A stretch of DNA of 64,000 nucleotides, from contig NZ_JABXKQ010000124.1 in NCBI RefSeq assembly GCF_017114945.1, forward strand, positions 146,143-210,142. Direction: 5' to 3'. The DNA comes from Nostoc sp. JL34 (GTDB taxonomy: Bacteria; Cyanobacteriota; Cyanobacteriia; Cyanobacteriales; Nostocaceae). How positions within the stretch are numbered: the first letter of the stretch is position 1; each line of letters opens with the position of its first letter. Made by a program: the position numbers and the translations under genes. The notes beneath the pieces are model-generated. The model ran no database searches. It was not told where the DNA came from and worked only from the letters and a program-made list of their open reading frames with translations. Shown here piece by piece: positions 27,731 through 37,666 of the stretch.

Positions 27731-28828
27731 ATGATGGGAGTTGCGATCGCCGGCACTGGATTTGGTCAAAAAGTCCACATCCCTGGATTTCAAGCACATC
27801 CTCAAACTGAGGTAGTCGCTGTTTATCACCGAGATATCAATAAAGCTAAAGCTATAGCAGAATCCCATAATATCCCTCACGCTTCCGACTCACTTGTAGA
27901 TATTGTGGCATTACCAGAAGTGCAAGCAGTCAGCATCTCTACGCCGCCTTTTTTGCACTACGAAATGGCAAAAACTGTCCTGCAAGCTGGGAAACATTTA
28001 TTACTAGAAAAACCGACAGCCTTAAATGCAGTTGAAGCTAAAGAACTTTATCAGTTAGCTAAAGCAAAAGGCGTGATTGCAACTGTAGATTTTGAATTCC
28101 GCTTTGTACCAGCATGGCAGTTATTTGCAGAATTATTGTCAGAAGACTATGTGGGTGAGTTACGCCTAATTAAAATTGATTGGTTAGGTTCTTCTCGTGC
28201 TGATACTTCCCGCCCTTGGAATTGGTATTCTGATAAAGAGAAAGGAGGCGGTGCATTGGGATCTTTGGGTTCCCACGCCTTCGATTACATTCACTGGTTA
28301 TTCGGGCCAGTCCGTAGATTAAACGCCCATTTAACTACTGCGATTCCCACACGAGTTGACCCTGTTAGTGGGGAATCCAAGCCAGTGGATACCGATGACA
28401 ACTGTATATTAACGCTGGAATTAGCAAATGGTACACCTTGCCAACTTTCTATCAGTGCGGTTGTTCATGCATCAAGAACCCATTGGGTAGAAGTATATGG
28501 CGATCGCGGTACATTAATTGTGGGCAGTGAAAATCAAAAAGATTATATACATGGTTTTCGTGTTTGGGGTTCCCAGCCAGGTAAACCTCTAACGGAAATA
28601 GAAATACCAAATCGGTTAATTTTTCCTAAAAATTATGCTGATGGACGCATTTCGGCATTTATCCGCGTAGTAGACCAATGGATACAAGGAATTAACCGCA
28701 ATCAGGAAATTACACCATCGCTGCGAGAAGGAATTTATTCTCAGTTATTGATGGATTTATCCCATGAATCGCATACAAAAGCAAGTTGGGTAGACGTACC
28801 CAGCTTGGAAGGATTTCTTAGCAACTAA
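27731..28828 (+). CDS. Gfo/Idh/MocA family oxidoreductase
   Basis: 365 residues. The N-terminal Rossmann domain starts GVAIAGTGFGQKVHIPGF and contains SISTPPFLHYEMAK and the catalytic-region EKP motif LLLEKPTALN near residue 96; the C-terminal alpha/beta domain carries GGGALGSLGSHAFDYIHWLF with the conserved His. These enzymes are NAD(P)-dependent sugar or inositol dehydrogenases or biliverdin-reductase relatives; the substrate is not evident. The HNH gene follows after 4 bp, suggesting one transcript. Confidence 0.9.
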   Translation: MMGVAIAGTGFGQKVHIPGFQAHPQTEVVAVYHRDINKAKAIAESHNIPHASDSLVDIVALPEVQAVSISTPPFLHYEMAKTVLQAGKHLLLEKPTALNAVEAKELYQLAKAKGVIATVDFEFRFVPAWQLFAELLSEDYVGELRLIKIDWLGSSRADTSRPWNWYSDKEKGGGALGSLGSHAFDYIHWLFGPVRRLNAHLTTAIPTRVDPVSGESKPVDTDDNCILTLELANGTPCQLSISAVVHASRTHWVEVYGDRGTLIVGSENQKDYIHGFRVWGSQPGKPLTEIEIPNRLIFPKNYADGRISAFIRVVDQWIQGINRNQEITPSLREGIYSQLLMDLSHESHTKASWVDVPSLEGFLSN

Positions 28829-28832
28829 GGAA

Positions 28833-29078
28833 ATGAGCAAAACTCCCCGCATTCGTATCCCGCCGGAAGTAAAGAAATATGTTTTTCAACGTGACCAATA
28901 TCAATGCCGAAGCTGCGGTAAAACTACTGTAGAAACTAACCTCAGCATTGACCATATCATTCCCCTCGCTCGTGGCGGTCAAAACGATATCAGCAATCTC
29001 CAAACTCTTTGCTTTACCTGTAATCAGCAGAAAACAGACAATATTGATCCCCGTTTCCGGCGGTATTTTGATTTATGA
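28833..29078 (+). CDS. small HNH endonuclease
   Basis: 81 residues, essentially one HNH domain: zinc-binding CRSCG and CFTCN pairs, catalytic LSIDHIIPLARGGQNDISNL. It starts four bases after the oxidoreductase stop. Stand-alone HNH proteins of this size occur widely and are of unclear role; no restriction partner gene is near. Confidence 0.9.
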   Translation: MSKTPRIRIPPEVKKYVFQRDQYQCRSCGKTTVETNLSIDHIIPLARGGQNDISNLQTLCFTCNQQKTDNIDPRFRRYFDL

Positions 29079-29122
29079 CGGTTCTTAAATATGCTTGGGT
29101 GTAAGGGTTATTGGTGTAGATA

Positions 29123-29196
29123 ATTGGTCTTTCAAGACGCGATAAATCGCGTCTCTACATCAGGTTTTTGGGCTTATCTGAACTGTATTGCGCTAT
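29123..29196. repeat. 74-bp dispersed hairpin repeat, copy 2 (inverted)
   Basis: The reverse complement of 11439-11512, with the palindrome AGACGCGATAAATCGCGTCT. It again lies between convergent genes (HNH and GH57). Confidence 0.8.
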
Positions 29197-29256
29197 ATAA
29201 CGATTCTCGTGTGGATGCATTACGCACTTTGGGCGCACAGTAGTGCGCCCCTACAT

Positions 29257-31974
29257 CTATCCCAATTGATTTGAAATGATGCTGACATCAACGGCTAACT
29301 TTTTGCCCAACTTGAGCAACTGAAGACACTGATTATCTCCTTCATTCCCAACGCTAGTAATACACACTGGCGCTATCTGACTTTGCAGACAACTAAAGTA
29401 TAGTTCCTGCGATCGCTGTAGGGAAATGTCAATATTTAGTTGATCCCCGACATCAATCAATCGTTCCAATAGTTGGATATCTGCATTAAAACTACCATTG
29501 GCATCGTGCAATAATTGCCAGAGCGATCGCGCAATTAACTGTTCTAACATCTGTTTACCGTCGGGAATATTCAGCCGACAACGCAGATGTTTTGCTTCAG
29601 TAGCGATCGCCTCCAATTCTAAGATGTGACTCCAACTCTTTTGGGGATCAGCGATATCTTGCTCAAGCGATCGCAATGTCATTAGACAGCGATGCCCTAA
29701 AGCAATATCGGCTGCAACCTGCAATTCTTGCGGTACTGCGATTTCATCGCGATGAAACGCCATCAGCACACCATAATTATCGCGGTAGGCTTGAGTATAC
29801 AACTGTCCTAAACGTGCCAGTGTTTCCTGACTCAGCAACCGCATAATCCGGTGGCGTTCTTCAGCAAATAGATTTTGCAAGCTGAAAGCTTCTTCTCCAA
29901 ATAGCTGTGTCATCGCCAAGATCGTATGAGCCGCACTAGCTTGTTTTAGTGCCCCAAACAGCTTTTCTTTTAATTGGCTGTAGTTACGCCGCCCGGTAAA
30001 TTGTTGAATGCCGCAATGGAAATCCCAGCCTCCCAAATGCAGAACTGCAAATACCAAATGCTCACTTTCCCAAGTAATCTCTGATACTAGCTTTAAATTT
30101 CCCACAGCCACAGTTAGCGATCCCATCCGTTGCAGTTGGTAATCTAGCTCATTGGCAGCGTAGCAATAAACCCGCTTATGGTAACGCTGAGACTGTTTGT
30201 CAGCAGCATCTTTTCTCGGTAAGGAATTGTGCGTTTCTGCTGGTTTCTGATTGGTAAATAGGGAAGTAATGGCGTAATGGGCTGCCACTTGCTTAAAGCC
30301 AAGTTGGGCAGTTAACACGAGTTGGCGATAAATTTCCGCACCGTGTTTGAATTCATCCACATTACTGGGGGCTAAACCAAGACGTTTGACGAAGCCTTTT
30401 TCTAACTGCACACCTGCCACATCCCCTGCCAATTCCAAAGCACGGGCGGCATAGCGCAGAATTTGCGTCCCCTCTGGACGGGAAATTTCTTCAAAAAACC
30501 AACCGCAACTAGTGAACATCAACAACGCGTGACGCTGCATTTCCAACAGGCGCAGGGCGTCTACTTGTTCGGCTGCGGTTAGTTTGTGAGTTTGATGACG
30601 GGAGAGAAAACGGTTGACATTGCTAGCAGAGCGATCGCGCATTACTTGGATATATTCATCCCGTGCTAGCCAGGGATCGCGAAATAACTGTCTACCATGT
30701 TCCTCATACACCTCAGTCAGCTGATCCCGCAGCCAATTTAGGGCATCCCGCAAAGGACGACGCCATTTCTGATGCCAAACTGAGCCTTCTCCACCGCAAC
30801 CACAGTCATCTTCCCATCTGCCAACACCGTGGGCGCAACTCCAGGCTGTGACTGATTTTAATTCCACTTCCCAACTGGGAGAATTTAAGCTCAGGTAGTG
30901 GGCAAAGTTCGTCACCGTCCAACCCTGTTGAGGAAACTCTTTGGTAAAGGCGTAGGCTAAAGTTTTCTCTGTTCCCTTTTTGTGGTGTCCAAAGGTTTCC
31001 CCATCCGTCGCCACAGAAATCAACTGTGCTGGACGATGATCCCCACGCACAGCTGAACCAATCCGGCCGGCAAAGTGACTGGAATTATAAACGACATCAC
31101 TAAAACCCATGTCCCGCGATATCGGCCCATCGTAGAAGAAGATATCAATGTAGGGTAATTCTTCTGTACTACCATCCTTGGAGCTAGTGGCGATCGCACT
31201 CAGAGGTGAAGATGAAGTATCTAGTGTGGGCTTCAAATAACAACGGTAGGGACGGGTGGAATCAATCTGACTACCACCGACTTCAATCCATTCTGGATGG
31301 GGATGATCGGCAGTGGGCAGGGGACGGCAACGCAGTGCTTGAGACGGTGCCAGGACGATGAAGCGAATCCCCTCAGCTACAAGAGCTTCTAGGGTGGCAT
31401 AGTCTACAGCAGTTTCTGCTAGCCACATCCCTTCGGGATCGCGGCCAAAGCGGGAGCGGAAGTCTTCTTTACCCCAGCGAATTTGGGTATATTTGTCGCG
31501 CTCGTTCGCCAGAGGCATGATGATGTGATTGTATACTTGCGCGATCGCATTGCCGTGACCATGCAAGCGATCGCTACTCTTGGCATCCGCCTCTAAAATC
31601 CGCTGATAAACCTCCACATCGTAGCGTTCTAGCCACGACATCAGCGTTGGCCCAATATTAAAACTGAAATACTCGTAATTATTGACGATCCCCACCACTT
31701 CGCCTTGGTCATTTAAGACTCTGGCAAAGGCGTTTGGACGATAGCATTCCCAATGAATCCGCTCATTCCAATCATGGAAAGGTGCAGCGCTCGGTTGGCG
31801 TTCAATTGCGTCCAGATAAGGGTTTTCCCTTGGGGGCTGGTAAAAATGACCATGCACCGTCACATAAACACCATTAGCCTTGTTCAGGGGATCGGTTTCT
31901 TTGGTGTTATTAGGATCTGAATGGAATGTTAACGTTGAGCCAGAGTTAGCTGGCATTTGGGCAGCAGAAGTCAT
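29257..31974 (-). CDS. GH57 glycoside hydrolase with DUF3536
   Basis: 905 residues. The N-terminal GH57 catalytic barrel begins VYVTVHGHFYQPPRENPYLD and includes WLAETAVDYATLEALVAEG, which holds the nucleophile-region Glu of GH57, and VATDGETFGHHKKGTEKTLA with the likely acid Asp; the C-terminal half is the DUF3536 helical region. GH57 members act on alpha-glucans (amylase, branching or transferase activity); in cyanobacteria this DUF3536 form is widespread but uncharacterised. It is cytosolic, probably linked to glycogen metabolism. Single gene. Confidence 0.88.
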   Translation of the reverse strand: MTSAAQMPANSGSTLTFHSDPNNTKETDPLNKANGVYVTVHGHFYQPPRENPYLDAIERQPSAAPFHDWNERIHWECYRPNAFARVLNDQGEVVGIVNNYEYFSFNIGPTLMSWLERYDVEVYQRILEADAKSSDRLHGHGNAIAQVYNHIIMPLANERDKYTQIRWGKEDFRSRFGRDPEGMWLAETAVDYATLEALVAEGIRFIVLAPSQALRCRPLPTADHPHPEWIEVGGSQIDSTRPYRCYLKPTLDTSSSPLSAIATSSKDGSTEELPYIDIFFYDGPISRDMGFSDVVYNSSHFAGRIGSAVRGDHRPAQLISVATDGETFGHHKKGTEKTLAYAFTKEFPQQGWTVTNFAHYLSLNSPSWEVELKSVTAWSCAHGVGRWEDDCGCGGEGSVWHQKWRRPLRDALNWLRDQLTEVYEEHGRQLFRDPWLARDEYIQVMRDRSASNVNRFLSRHQTHKLTAAEQVDALRLLEMQRHALLMFTSCGWFFEEISRPEGTQILRYAARALELAGDVAGVQLEKGFVKRLGLAPSNVDEFKHGAEIYRQLVLTAQLGFKQVAAHYAITSLFTNQKPAETHNSLPRKDAADKQSQRYHKRVYCYAANELDYQLQRMGSLTVAVGNLKLVSEITWESEHLVFAVLHLGGWDFHCGIQQFTGRRNYSQLKEKLFGALKQASAAHTILAMTQLFGEEAFSLQNLFAEERHRIMRLLSQETLARLGQLYTQAYRDNYGVLMAFHRDEIAVPQELQVAADIALGHRCLMTLRSLEQDIADPQKSWSHILELEAIATEAKHLRCRLNIPDGKQMLEQLIARSLWQLLHDANGSFNADIQLLERLIDVGDQLNIDISLQRSQELYFSCLQSQIAPVCITSVGNEGDNQCLQLLKLGKKLAVDVSIISNQLG

Positions 31975-32505
31975 GTATATTTATCCAAAACAAAAAACTT
32001 GCAGTTGCACCGAAAACATTGTGCGTAAACCTTTCTACAATAGTTCTCACACAAAATCCGGTATAAACAACAACTATGAGACCCAACCAAATTTTTGACC
32101 AAGCGGTTTTATTGTAGTGGGAAATCTGCGTTATCGCACAGCCCTTTCCCTGAAGGCTCAAAGTAATTAGCCATTGAACAAAGCCTCAGTTAGGGGTTTT
32201 CTCTTCTTTAGCGCCAATCAAAATTTTAATTGTCTTTTAATATATTAAACCCCATTTCTGATGTAATATTTTGGCTCAAATTCATACTTTTGCAACAAAA
32301 GATTACGAAAACTCATTATATCGCAATCTGATTTTACACAACATCCGCAGCGGTGAAGGGAAAACAGTACAATTTCTGAATTGGTCTACAGACGGTTGAG
32401 AGTATCCTATGGGAGTGCTGAGTGAAAGTGATTGTTAATTCAACACTCCAAATTTAAAATTTAGGATTGCTCGCTGTGAATGATACCCTCAACCCAAAAC
32501 AACAA
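31975..32505. other. intergenic promoter region between divergent genes
   Basis: This 530-bp AT-rich stretch separates the GH57 gene (-) and the Ca2+/H+ exchanger gene (+). No gene or structured RNA recognised. Confidence 0.4.
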
Positions 32506-33597
32506 ATGTCAACCAAAAACATTATTCTTTTCGTTTTATTACTGTTTATCCCGGTTTCTGTAGCAGCTCACTTTCTGGAGTGGGGAGAATTGACAGTTTT
32601 CATTACAGCAGGATTAGCAATTCTGCCCTTAGCAGCTTGGATGGGTACAGCCACAGAAGAAATTGCTGTGGTAGTCGGGCCATCAATGGGGGGCTTGTTA
32701 AACGCCACCTTTGGCAATGCTACAGAACTAATCATCGCCCTAGTAGCGCTGAACGCTGGGTTAATAGATGTAGTCAAAGCCAGTATCACGGGATCGATTA
32801 TTAGCAACTTACTACTGGTGATGGGTTTTTCCATGCTTTTGGGAGGACTACGCTACAAAGAACAGACATTTCAGCCAATTGTGGCGCGGGTGAATGCTGC
32901 TTCGATGAATTTGGCGGTGATTGCCATTTTGATGCCAACGGCAATGAATTATACCTCTCAAGGAATTAACGAAGAAACGCTGCAAAATCTTTCTATTGCT
33001 GTTGCGGTAGTATTAATCTTGGTTTATGCCCTAACGCTGCTATTTTCGATGAAAACCCACTCCTATTTATATGATGTGGGTGTAGCAGAGACAGAAGAAC
33101 AGGAAACCCCTCACGCGAAACCAAATATGATGTTGTGGGTTGGCGTGTTGCTAGTATGTACCTTGCTAGTGGCAATTGAGTCAGAAATGCTAGTAGATTC
33201 TCTGGAAGTAGCCACATCTCAGCTAGGTTTGACGGCGCTATTTACAGGGGTGATTTTGGTTCCCATCGTCGGTAACGCGGCTGAACACGCCACAGCAGTC
33301 ACCGTGGCAATGAAAGATAAGATGGATCTTTCCCTTTCGGTAGCTGTGGGATCAAGTATGCAGATTGCCCTATTTGTCGCACCCGTGTTAGTTATAGCAG
33401 GGCGGATATTAGGTAAACCAATGGATTTAGATTTCAAACCCTTTGAATTAGTAGCTGTGGTTGTGTCAGTGTTGATTGCCAATAGTATTAGTTCCGATGG
33501 TAAGTCCAATTGGCTGGAAGGTACTTTGTTATTAGCAGCCTATACAGTATTGGGGTTCGCCTTCTACTTCCATCCAGTTATGGAAGGTATGGGTTAA
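32506..33597 (+). CDS. cax: calcium/proton exchanger (CaCA family, Cax)
   Basis: 363 residues from ATG 32506; TTG 32467 and GTG 32476 are open alternatives, but MSTKNIILFVLLLFIPVS is the usual form. Eleven or so hydrophobic segments. The two alpha repeats are visible: GGLLNATFGNATELIIALVA (about residue 63) and GNAAEHATAVTVAMKDKMDL (about 253), with the conserved Glu residues that exchange Ca2+ for H+. An acidic stretch between the halves (VGVAETEEQETPH) is the usual loop. It should lie in plasma or thylakoid membrane and remove cytosolic Ca2+. Confidence 0.93.
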   Translation: MSTKNIILFVLLLFIPVSVAAHFLEWGELTVFITAGLAILPLAAWMGTATEEIAVVVGPSMGGLLNATFGNATELIIALVALNAGLIDVVKASITGSIISNLLLVMGFSMLLGGLRYKEQTFQPIVARVNAASMNLAVIAILMPTAMNYTSQGINEETLQNLSIAVAVVLILVYALTLLFSMKTHSYLYDVGVAETEEQETPHAKPNMMLWVGVLLVCTLLVAIESEMLVDSLEVATSQLGLTALFTGVILVPIVGNAAEHATAVTVAMKDKMDLSLSVAVGSSMQIALFVAPVLVIAGRILGKPMDLDFKPFELVAVVVSVLIANSISSDGKSNWLEGTLLLAAYTVLGFAFYFHPVMEGMG

Positions 33598-33725
33598 TTA
33601 GCACTGCTATGGGTGATGACTTGTCAATTACCCATTTCAGCAGCTTGATACTGGATAATTGGCGAATCTAAACCCCTTTTGCCTGGGACAGGAGAAAATA
33701 AAGACATATAAGAGCGATCGCCTGT

Positions 33726-34865
33726 ATGAGCTACTGCCTTAATCCCCATTGTCCCAAGCCTGAAAATCCCAATCATGTCAACTTTTGCGTGACTTGCGGT
33801 TCCAAGTTACTCCTCAAAGAACGTTACCGTGCTATCAAACCAATCGGACAAGGTGGTTTTGGCAAAACTTTCTTAGCTGTGGATGAGGATAAACCCTCAA
33901 AACCACGCTGCGTAATTAAGCAATTTTATCCCCAATCCCAAGGCACTAACACGCTGGCAAAAGCCGTAGAGTTATTTAACCAAGAAGCAGTGCAGTTAGA
34001 TGAATTGGGCAAGCATCCTCAAATTCCCGAACTACTGGCATATTTTACCCAAGAAGCTCGGCAGTATCTAGTACAGGAATTTATCGACGGGCAAAACTTA
34101 GCCCAAGAATTGGCACATAGAGGTGCTTTTAGTGAAGCGCAAATCTGGCAACTATTAAATGATTTATTATCAGTATTACAATTTTGTCACGCCAGACACG
34201 TAATTCACCGCGATATTAAGCCAGAAAATATTATTTTACGCGAGAGCGATCGCAAACTAGTATTAGTAGATTTTGGTGCTGCTAAATCTGCCACTGGCGC
34301 TGCCTTAAATAAAACTGGTACTAGTATTGGTAGTCCAGAATATGTAGCCCCTGAACAAATGAGAGGTAGGGCTATTTTCGCCAGCGATATTTATAGTTTG
34401 GGGGCGACTTGTATTAATTTATTAACAGTGCGCTCGCCTTTCGATTCCTATGATACCAACAACGATACATGGGTTTGGCAGCAGTACTTGCAAGCTCCCA
34501 TCAGTAATCAGTTGAGTCGCATTCTCAACAAGATGCTAGAAAGTATTCCAATTCGGCGTTATCAAACAGTAGATGAAGTTTTCAAAGACTTAAATCAACA
34601 GCCGAAAGTAGCGGCTACGCCAGCGATCCCACCAAAAGCTATCCCTCAAGCCCCACCAAATTCTCCAGCCGCTTTTGTATCGAAATCTCCTAGTCAACTG
34701 GAGCGGGAATTAGAAGAAATGAAAACCCAATTTATGGGTAACAGCAAACCTCAAGTAAATAAAATACAGCCACCAAATCCTACATCTCAGCCTTCTAATA
34801 AAAGCAAAATAGATGAAGAATTAGAAGAATTAAAAGCTAAATATCTTGGTAATAACAATCCTTAA
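33726..34865 (+). CDS. Ser/Thr protein kinase with N-terminal zinc ribbon
   Basis: 379 residues. A short four-Cys zinc ribbon (CLNPHCPKP...FCVTCGS, residues 4-26) precedes a complete kinase domain: Gly loop IGQGGFGKT, CVIKQF lysine, catalytic HRDIKPENI, DFG in VLVDFGAAKSA, and APEQ. After the kinase (about residue 290) comes a Pro/Ser-rich tail with two copies of a short helix motif, ELEEMKTQFMGN and ELEELKAKYLGN. Many Nostoc kinases carry WD40 or other sensor domains here; this one has only the two motifs. Likely cytosolic; target unknown. Confidence 0.93.
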   Translation: MSYCLNPHCPKPENPNHVNFCVTCGSKLLLKERYRAIKPIGQGGFGKTFLAVDEDKPSKPRCVIKQFYPQSQGTNTLAKAVELFNQEAVQLDELGKHPQIPELLAYFTQEARQYLVQEFIDGQNLAQELAHRGAFSEAQIWQLLNDLLSVLQFCHARHVIHRDIKPENIILRESDRKLVLVDFGAAKSATGAALNKTGTSIGSPEYVAPEQMRGRAIFASDIYSLGATCINLLTVRSPFDSYDTNNDTWVWQQYLQAPISNQLSRILNKMLESIPIRRYQTVDEVFKDLNQQPKVAATPAIPPKAIPQAPPNSPAAFVSKSPSQLERELEEMKTQFMGNSKPQVNKIQPPNPTSQPSNKSKIDEELEELKAKYLGNNNP

Positions 34866-35010
34866 AATTTATCTGGTAAAATCAACGCTATGTTTTGCGT
34901 TTCTACATAATTAATCGTCTTCTAGATAATTACAAAGCCCCTGTTATTACTGTCTGACTAATGCTGCTGAGGAAACTGTTAATTAGACAAATTTATTTTT
35001 TGGAGTTCCC

Positions 35011-35043
35011 TAAAAAGAAAGTGACTCTGAAACTCAGAGCCAC
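35011..35043 (-). terminator. probable terminator of gnd
   Basis: Minus-strand stem GTGGCTCTGA-GTT-TCAGAGTCAC (nine of ten pairs) followed by TTTCTTTTTA, 65 bp after the gnd stop. Confidence 0.55.
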
Positions 35044-35107
35044 CCTTAAAACTGTATTCTGAAACTTTTTAAGTTTTCACAATATCCTGGTGTAGATGTG
35101 TGAAAAT

Positions 35108-36538
35108 TTACTTCTTAGCTTCAGCAATGGGTACCCATTCAGTGTGGAAACTTCCGGGCTTATCAAGACGCAGGTAGGTATGTGCGCCAAAGTAGTCGCG
35201 TTGTGCTTGAGTTAGGTTTTGAGGCAAGCGATCGCGGCGATAGCTGTCAAAATAATCCAAGGATGCGCTAAATGCGGGTACTGGAATTCCCACTGTTGCA
35301 GCTGTCGCAATCACTTCCCGCCAAGCAGTCTGTCTATCAAGAATTGTCTGCTTAAATTCGGGAGCTAACAGCAAGTTAGGCAAAGCTGGATTTTCGCTAA
35401 AAGCCTTCTTAATCTTATTCAAAAAGCGAGCGCGAATAATACAACCACCTTTCCAAATCCGCGCCATTTCGCCCAGATCCAAATTCCAGTTATATGTTTT
35501 TGAAGCTGTGGATAGCAACGCCATCCCTTGAGCATAAGAACAGATTTTTGAGCAATAGAGAGCATCACGGACTTTGTTGATAAAGTCCTTGGTTTGCCCG
35601 TCATACTTGCCACTGGGGCCTGTAAGGACTTTAGATGCTGCAACCCGCTCATCTTTAATCGAAGATATAATCCGGGCATTAACTGCTGCTGTAATTGTAG
35701 GAATAGCAACTCCCAATTCCAATGCAGTTTGCACAGTCCAGCGTCCAGTTCCCTTTTGACCGGCTGCGTCAACAATCAAATCCACCAGGGGTTTATTTGT
35801 TTCTGGGTCAAGATATGGGAAGATATTCTTCGTAATCTCAATCAAAAATGAATCGAGTTCATCGGTGGTGTTCCATTCAGCAAACACCTCATGTAGCTGA
35901 TTATGGTCTAATCCAGCGACATTTTTCAGCAAGTCGTAGGCTTCAGCAATTAGCTGCATATCGCCATACTCAATGCCGTTGTGTACCATTTTGACATAGT
36001 GGCCAGAACCACCAGGGCCAATGTAGGTTACACAAGGGCCATCATCGACTTGGGCAGCAATTTTGTTGAAAATTGGCGATAGAAACTCGTAAGAGCTTGT
36101 TGTACCTCCAGGCATCAGAGATGGGCCATTCAGCGCCCCTTCTTCACCGCCACTGACACCCATACCAAGATACCGAAGCCCAGCGGGTTCTAATTCCTGA
36201 GTGCGGCGTTCTGTATCTTCAAACCAAGAGTTGCCACCGTCAATAATGATATCGCCTTCTTCTAACAAGGGTTTGAGTTGAGCAATCACCGCATCCACTG
36301 GCTTACCAGCTTGCACCATTACTAGAATTTTGCGGGGACGTTCCAATAAGGCAACGAATTCTTCTAGAGTAAAGGCGGCTTTGACGTTCCGTCCTGTGGC
36401 ACGCTGCGCCATAAACGCATCCGTTTTTTCTCGGGAGCGGTTGTAAACTGCAATTGGGAAGCCATTGCGCTCCACGTTGAGAGCGATGTTCTCACCCATA
36501 ACGGCTAATCCAATCACACCAAAGCTTTGTAGTGTCAT
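35108..36538 (-). CDS. gnd: 6-phosphogluconate dehydrogenase, decarboxylating
   Basis: 476 residues from ATG 36538, the normal length; an in-frame extension to 36658 has no support. NADP-binding GVIGLAVMGENIALNVERNG at the N-terminus, IIDGGNSWFEDTERR, substrate-binding MGVSGGEEGAL and catalytic KMVHNGIEYGDMQ, then C-terminal GTGRWTVQTALELGVAIP. It oxidises 6-phosphogluconate to ribulose-5-phosphate with NADPH, in the oxidative pentose phosphate pathway that powers dark metabolism and heterocysts. zwf and opcA are not adjacent. Confidence 0.97.
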   Translation of the reverse strand: MTLQSFGVIGLAVMGENIALNVERNGFPIAVYNRSREKTDAFMAQRATGRNVKAAFTLEEFVALLERPRKILVMVQAGKPVDAVIAQLKPLLEEGDIIIDGGNSWFEDTERRTQELEPAGLRYLGMGVSGGEEGALNGPSLMPGGTTSSYEFLSPIFNKIAAQVDDGPCVTYIGPGGSGHYVKMVHNGIEYGDMQLIAEAYDLLKNVAGLDHNQLHEVFAEWNTTDELDSFLIEITKNIFPYLDPETNKPLVDLIVDAAGQKGTGRWTVQTALELGVAIPTITAAVNARIISSIKDERVAASKVLTGPSGKYDGQTKDFINKVRDALYCSKICSYAQGMALLSTASKTYNWNLDLGEMARIWKGGCIIRARFLNKIKKAFSENPALPNLLLAPEFKQTILDRQTAWREVIATAATVGIPVPAFSASLDYFDSYRRDRLPQNLTQAQRDYFGAHTYLRLDKPGSFHTEWVPIAEAKK

Positions 36539-36875
36539 AAAAAATTTCTGGCTAACTCTTGCAGATCCTTTACCTATAAGGGTAGTCCGATATTTTCCGT
36601 TCTCCCCTAAAGAAGACCTTAAGACTTGATATAAACGACAAAAATCCACAACTAACATGGATAATTAATTTTAAATTGTATCTAAATCAACAATTGACTG
36701 GCAAAATTTGCAAAATTGTTAGTTGAGGGACTGGGGACTGGAGACTGGGGACTGGGCACTAGGAAGGAATTTAATTTACTAAATTAGTTTTTCTTCCTAA
36801 TACCTAATATCCAGTAACCGATCCCCAGTACCCGATCCCCAGTCCCCAATCTCTAGTCAAAGGAGTAACCAAATA
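36539..36875. other. intergenic with STRR arrays
   Basis: Between the divergent gnd and ycf66 genes. It contains the heptamer array below and a degenerate complementary copy (CCCCAGTACCCGATCCCCAG, near 36821-36850). No gene seen. Confidence 0.5.
36727..36756. repeat. STRR heptamer array (GGGGACT type)
   Basis: About four GGGGACT-like heptamers, one with a GAGACT variant; the complementary sequence lies about 70 bp downstream, so the two could fold together. Confidence 0.8.
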
Positions 36876-37613
36876 ATGCTGGCATTTGTCCTAGCTTTGG
36901 TGGTCGGTCTTGGTAGTTTAGCCATTTACACAGCAGCTTTCTTTTTCCCAGAAATCCATCGTAAGAATGATTTTATATGGAGTGGTGTGGGACTGTTCTA
37001 CGCTTTAGTTTTATGGGTGTTTGCACCACGCATTACTGGAGGTTTGTTGCTGGGTCATGTGGCTAGTGTGGCTCTTTTGGTCTGGTTTGGCTGGCAAACT
37101 CTATCATTACGTCGGCAATTGACCCCACAGGCACAACAAACCCAAGTACCCAGTGCTGAGACGGTAAAAACTGGCATTCAAGAACAGGTGAATAAGTTGT
37201 CCCTTCAGGAACGGCTGGGCCAGTTGCAAAAAGGTCTGGGTAGCACGTTCAGTGGCGCGAAAGACAAGGTGCAGCAGACTGTGAGTAAAAAGACACCCAC
37301 AACCCCCAAACCTGAAGATATTATCTCTGTTTTGGCGGAAAAACCTGCTATTGAGATTATCGACAAAACTATTGTCATACCAGAACCACCAGCAGAGGAG
37401 ACAGTTACTACTGACACTGAAGCAAAAACTGAGATTGTACCGGAAGCGATTCCCCCACATCCCCCATCTCCTGAATTGGTGGAAGCAGCGCAACCAGATT
37501 TTGAAATTGAGGATAAGCAACCGATTCCTGTAGAAGAAATTGCGCCGGATGCGGTACTCGCTCCCCCAGCAGAAACGCCACCTGAGCAAATACCGCCTAA
37601 TCAAACTAGTTGA
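36876..37613 (+). CDS. ycf66: Ycf66 family protein
   Basis: 245 residues. Three hydrophobic segments at the N-terminus (MLAFVLALVVGLGSLAIYTA, FIWSGVGLFYALVLWVFA, ITGGLLLGHVASVALLVW) match Ycf66, a protein of cyanobacteria and some plastids of unknown role. The cytosolic tail from residue 85 is Pro/Glu-rich and low complexity (PEPPAEETVTTDTE, PPHPPSPELVEA). It is monocistronic and ended by a symmetric hairpin. Confidence 0.9.
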   Translation: MLAFVLALVVGLGSLAIYTAAFFFPEIHRKNDFIWSGVGLFYALVLWVFAPRITGGLLLGHVASVALLVWFGWQTLSLRRQLTPQAQQTQVPSAETVKTGIQEQVNKLSLQERLGQLQKGLGSTFSGAKDKVQQTVSKKTPTTPKPEDIISVLAEKPAIEIIDKTIVIPEPPAEETVTTDTEAKTEIVPEAIPPHPPSPELVEAAQPDFEIEDKQPIPVEEIAPDAVLAPPAETPPEQIPPNQTS

Positions 37614-37617
37614 ATGC

Positions 37618-37659
37618 AGTGAAACCCAACTTTAACCTAATATAATGTTGGGTTTCACT
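37618..37659. terminator. bidirectional hairpin terminator
   Basis: AGTGAAACCCAAC (37618-37630) pairs perfectly with GTTGGGTTTCACT (37647-37659). It lies between the convergent ycf66 and retropepsin genes. Confidence 0.6.
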
Positions 37660-37666
37660 ATTTCCA

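Noticed and set aside
33219..33509. Long antisense frame in the Ca2+/H+ exchanger gene
   Set aside because: It mirrors the codon pattern of the real gene on the other strand and has no protein-like features.
36539..36658. N-terminal extension of gnd
   Set aside because: The canonical Rossmann start follows the ATG at 36538; the upstream 40 codons do not resemble any Gnd sequence.
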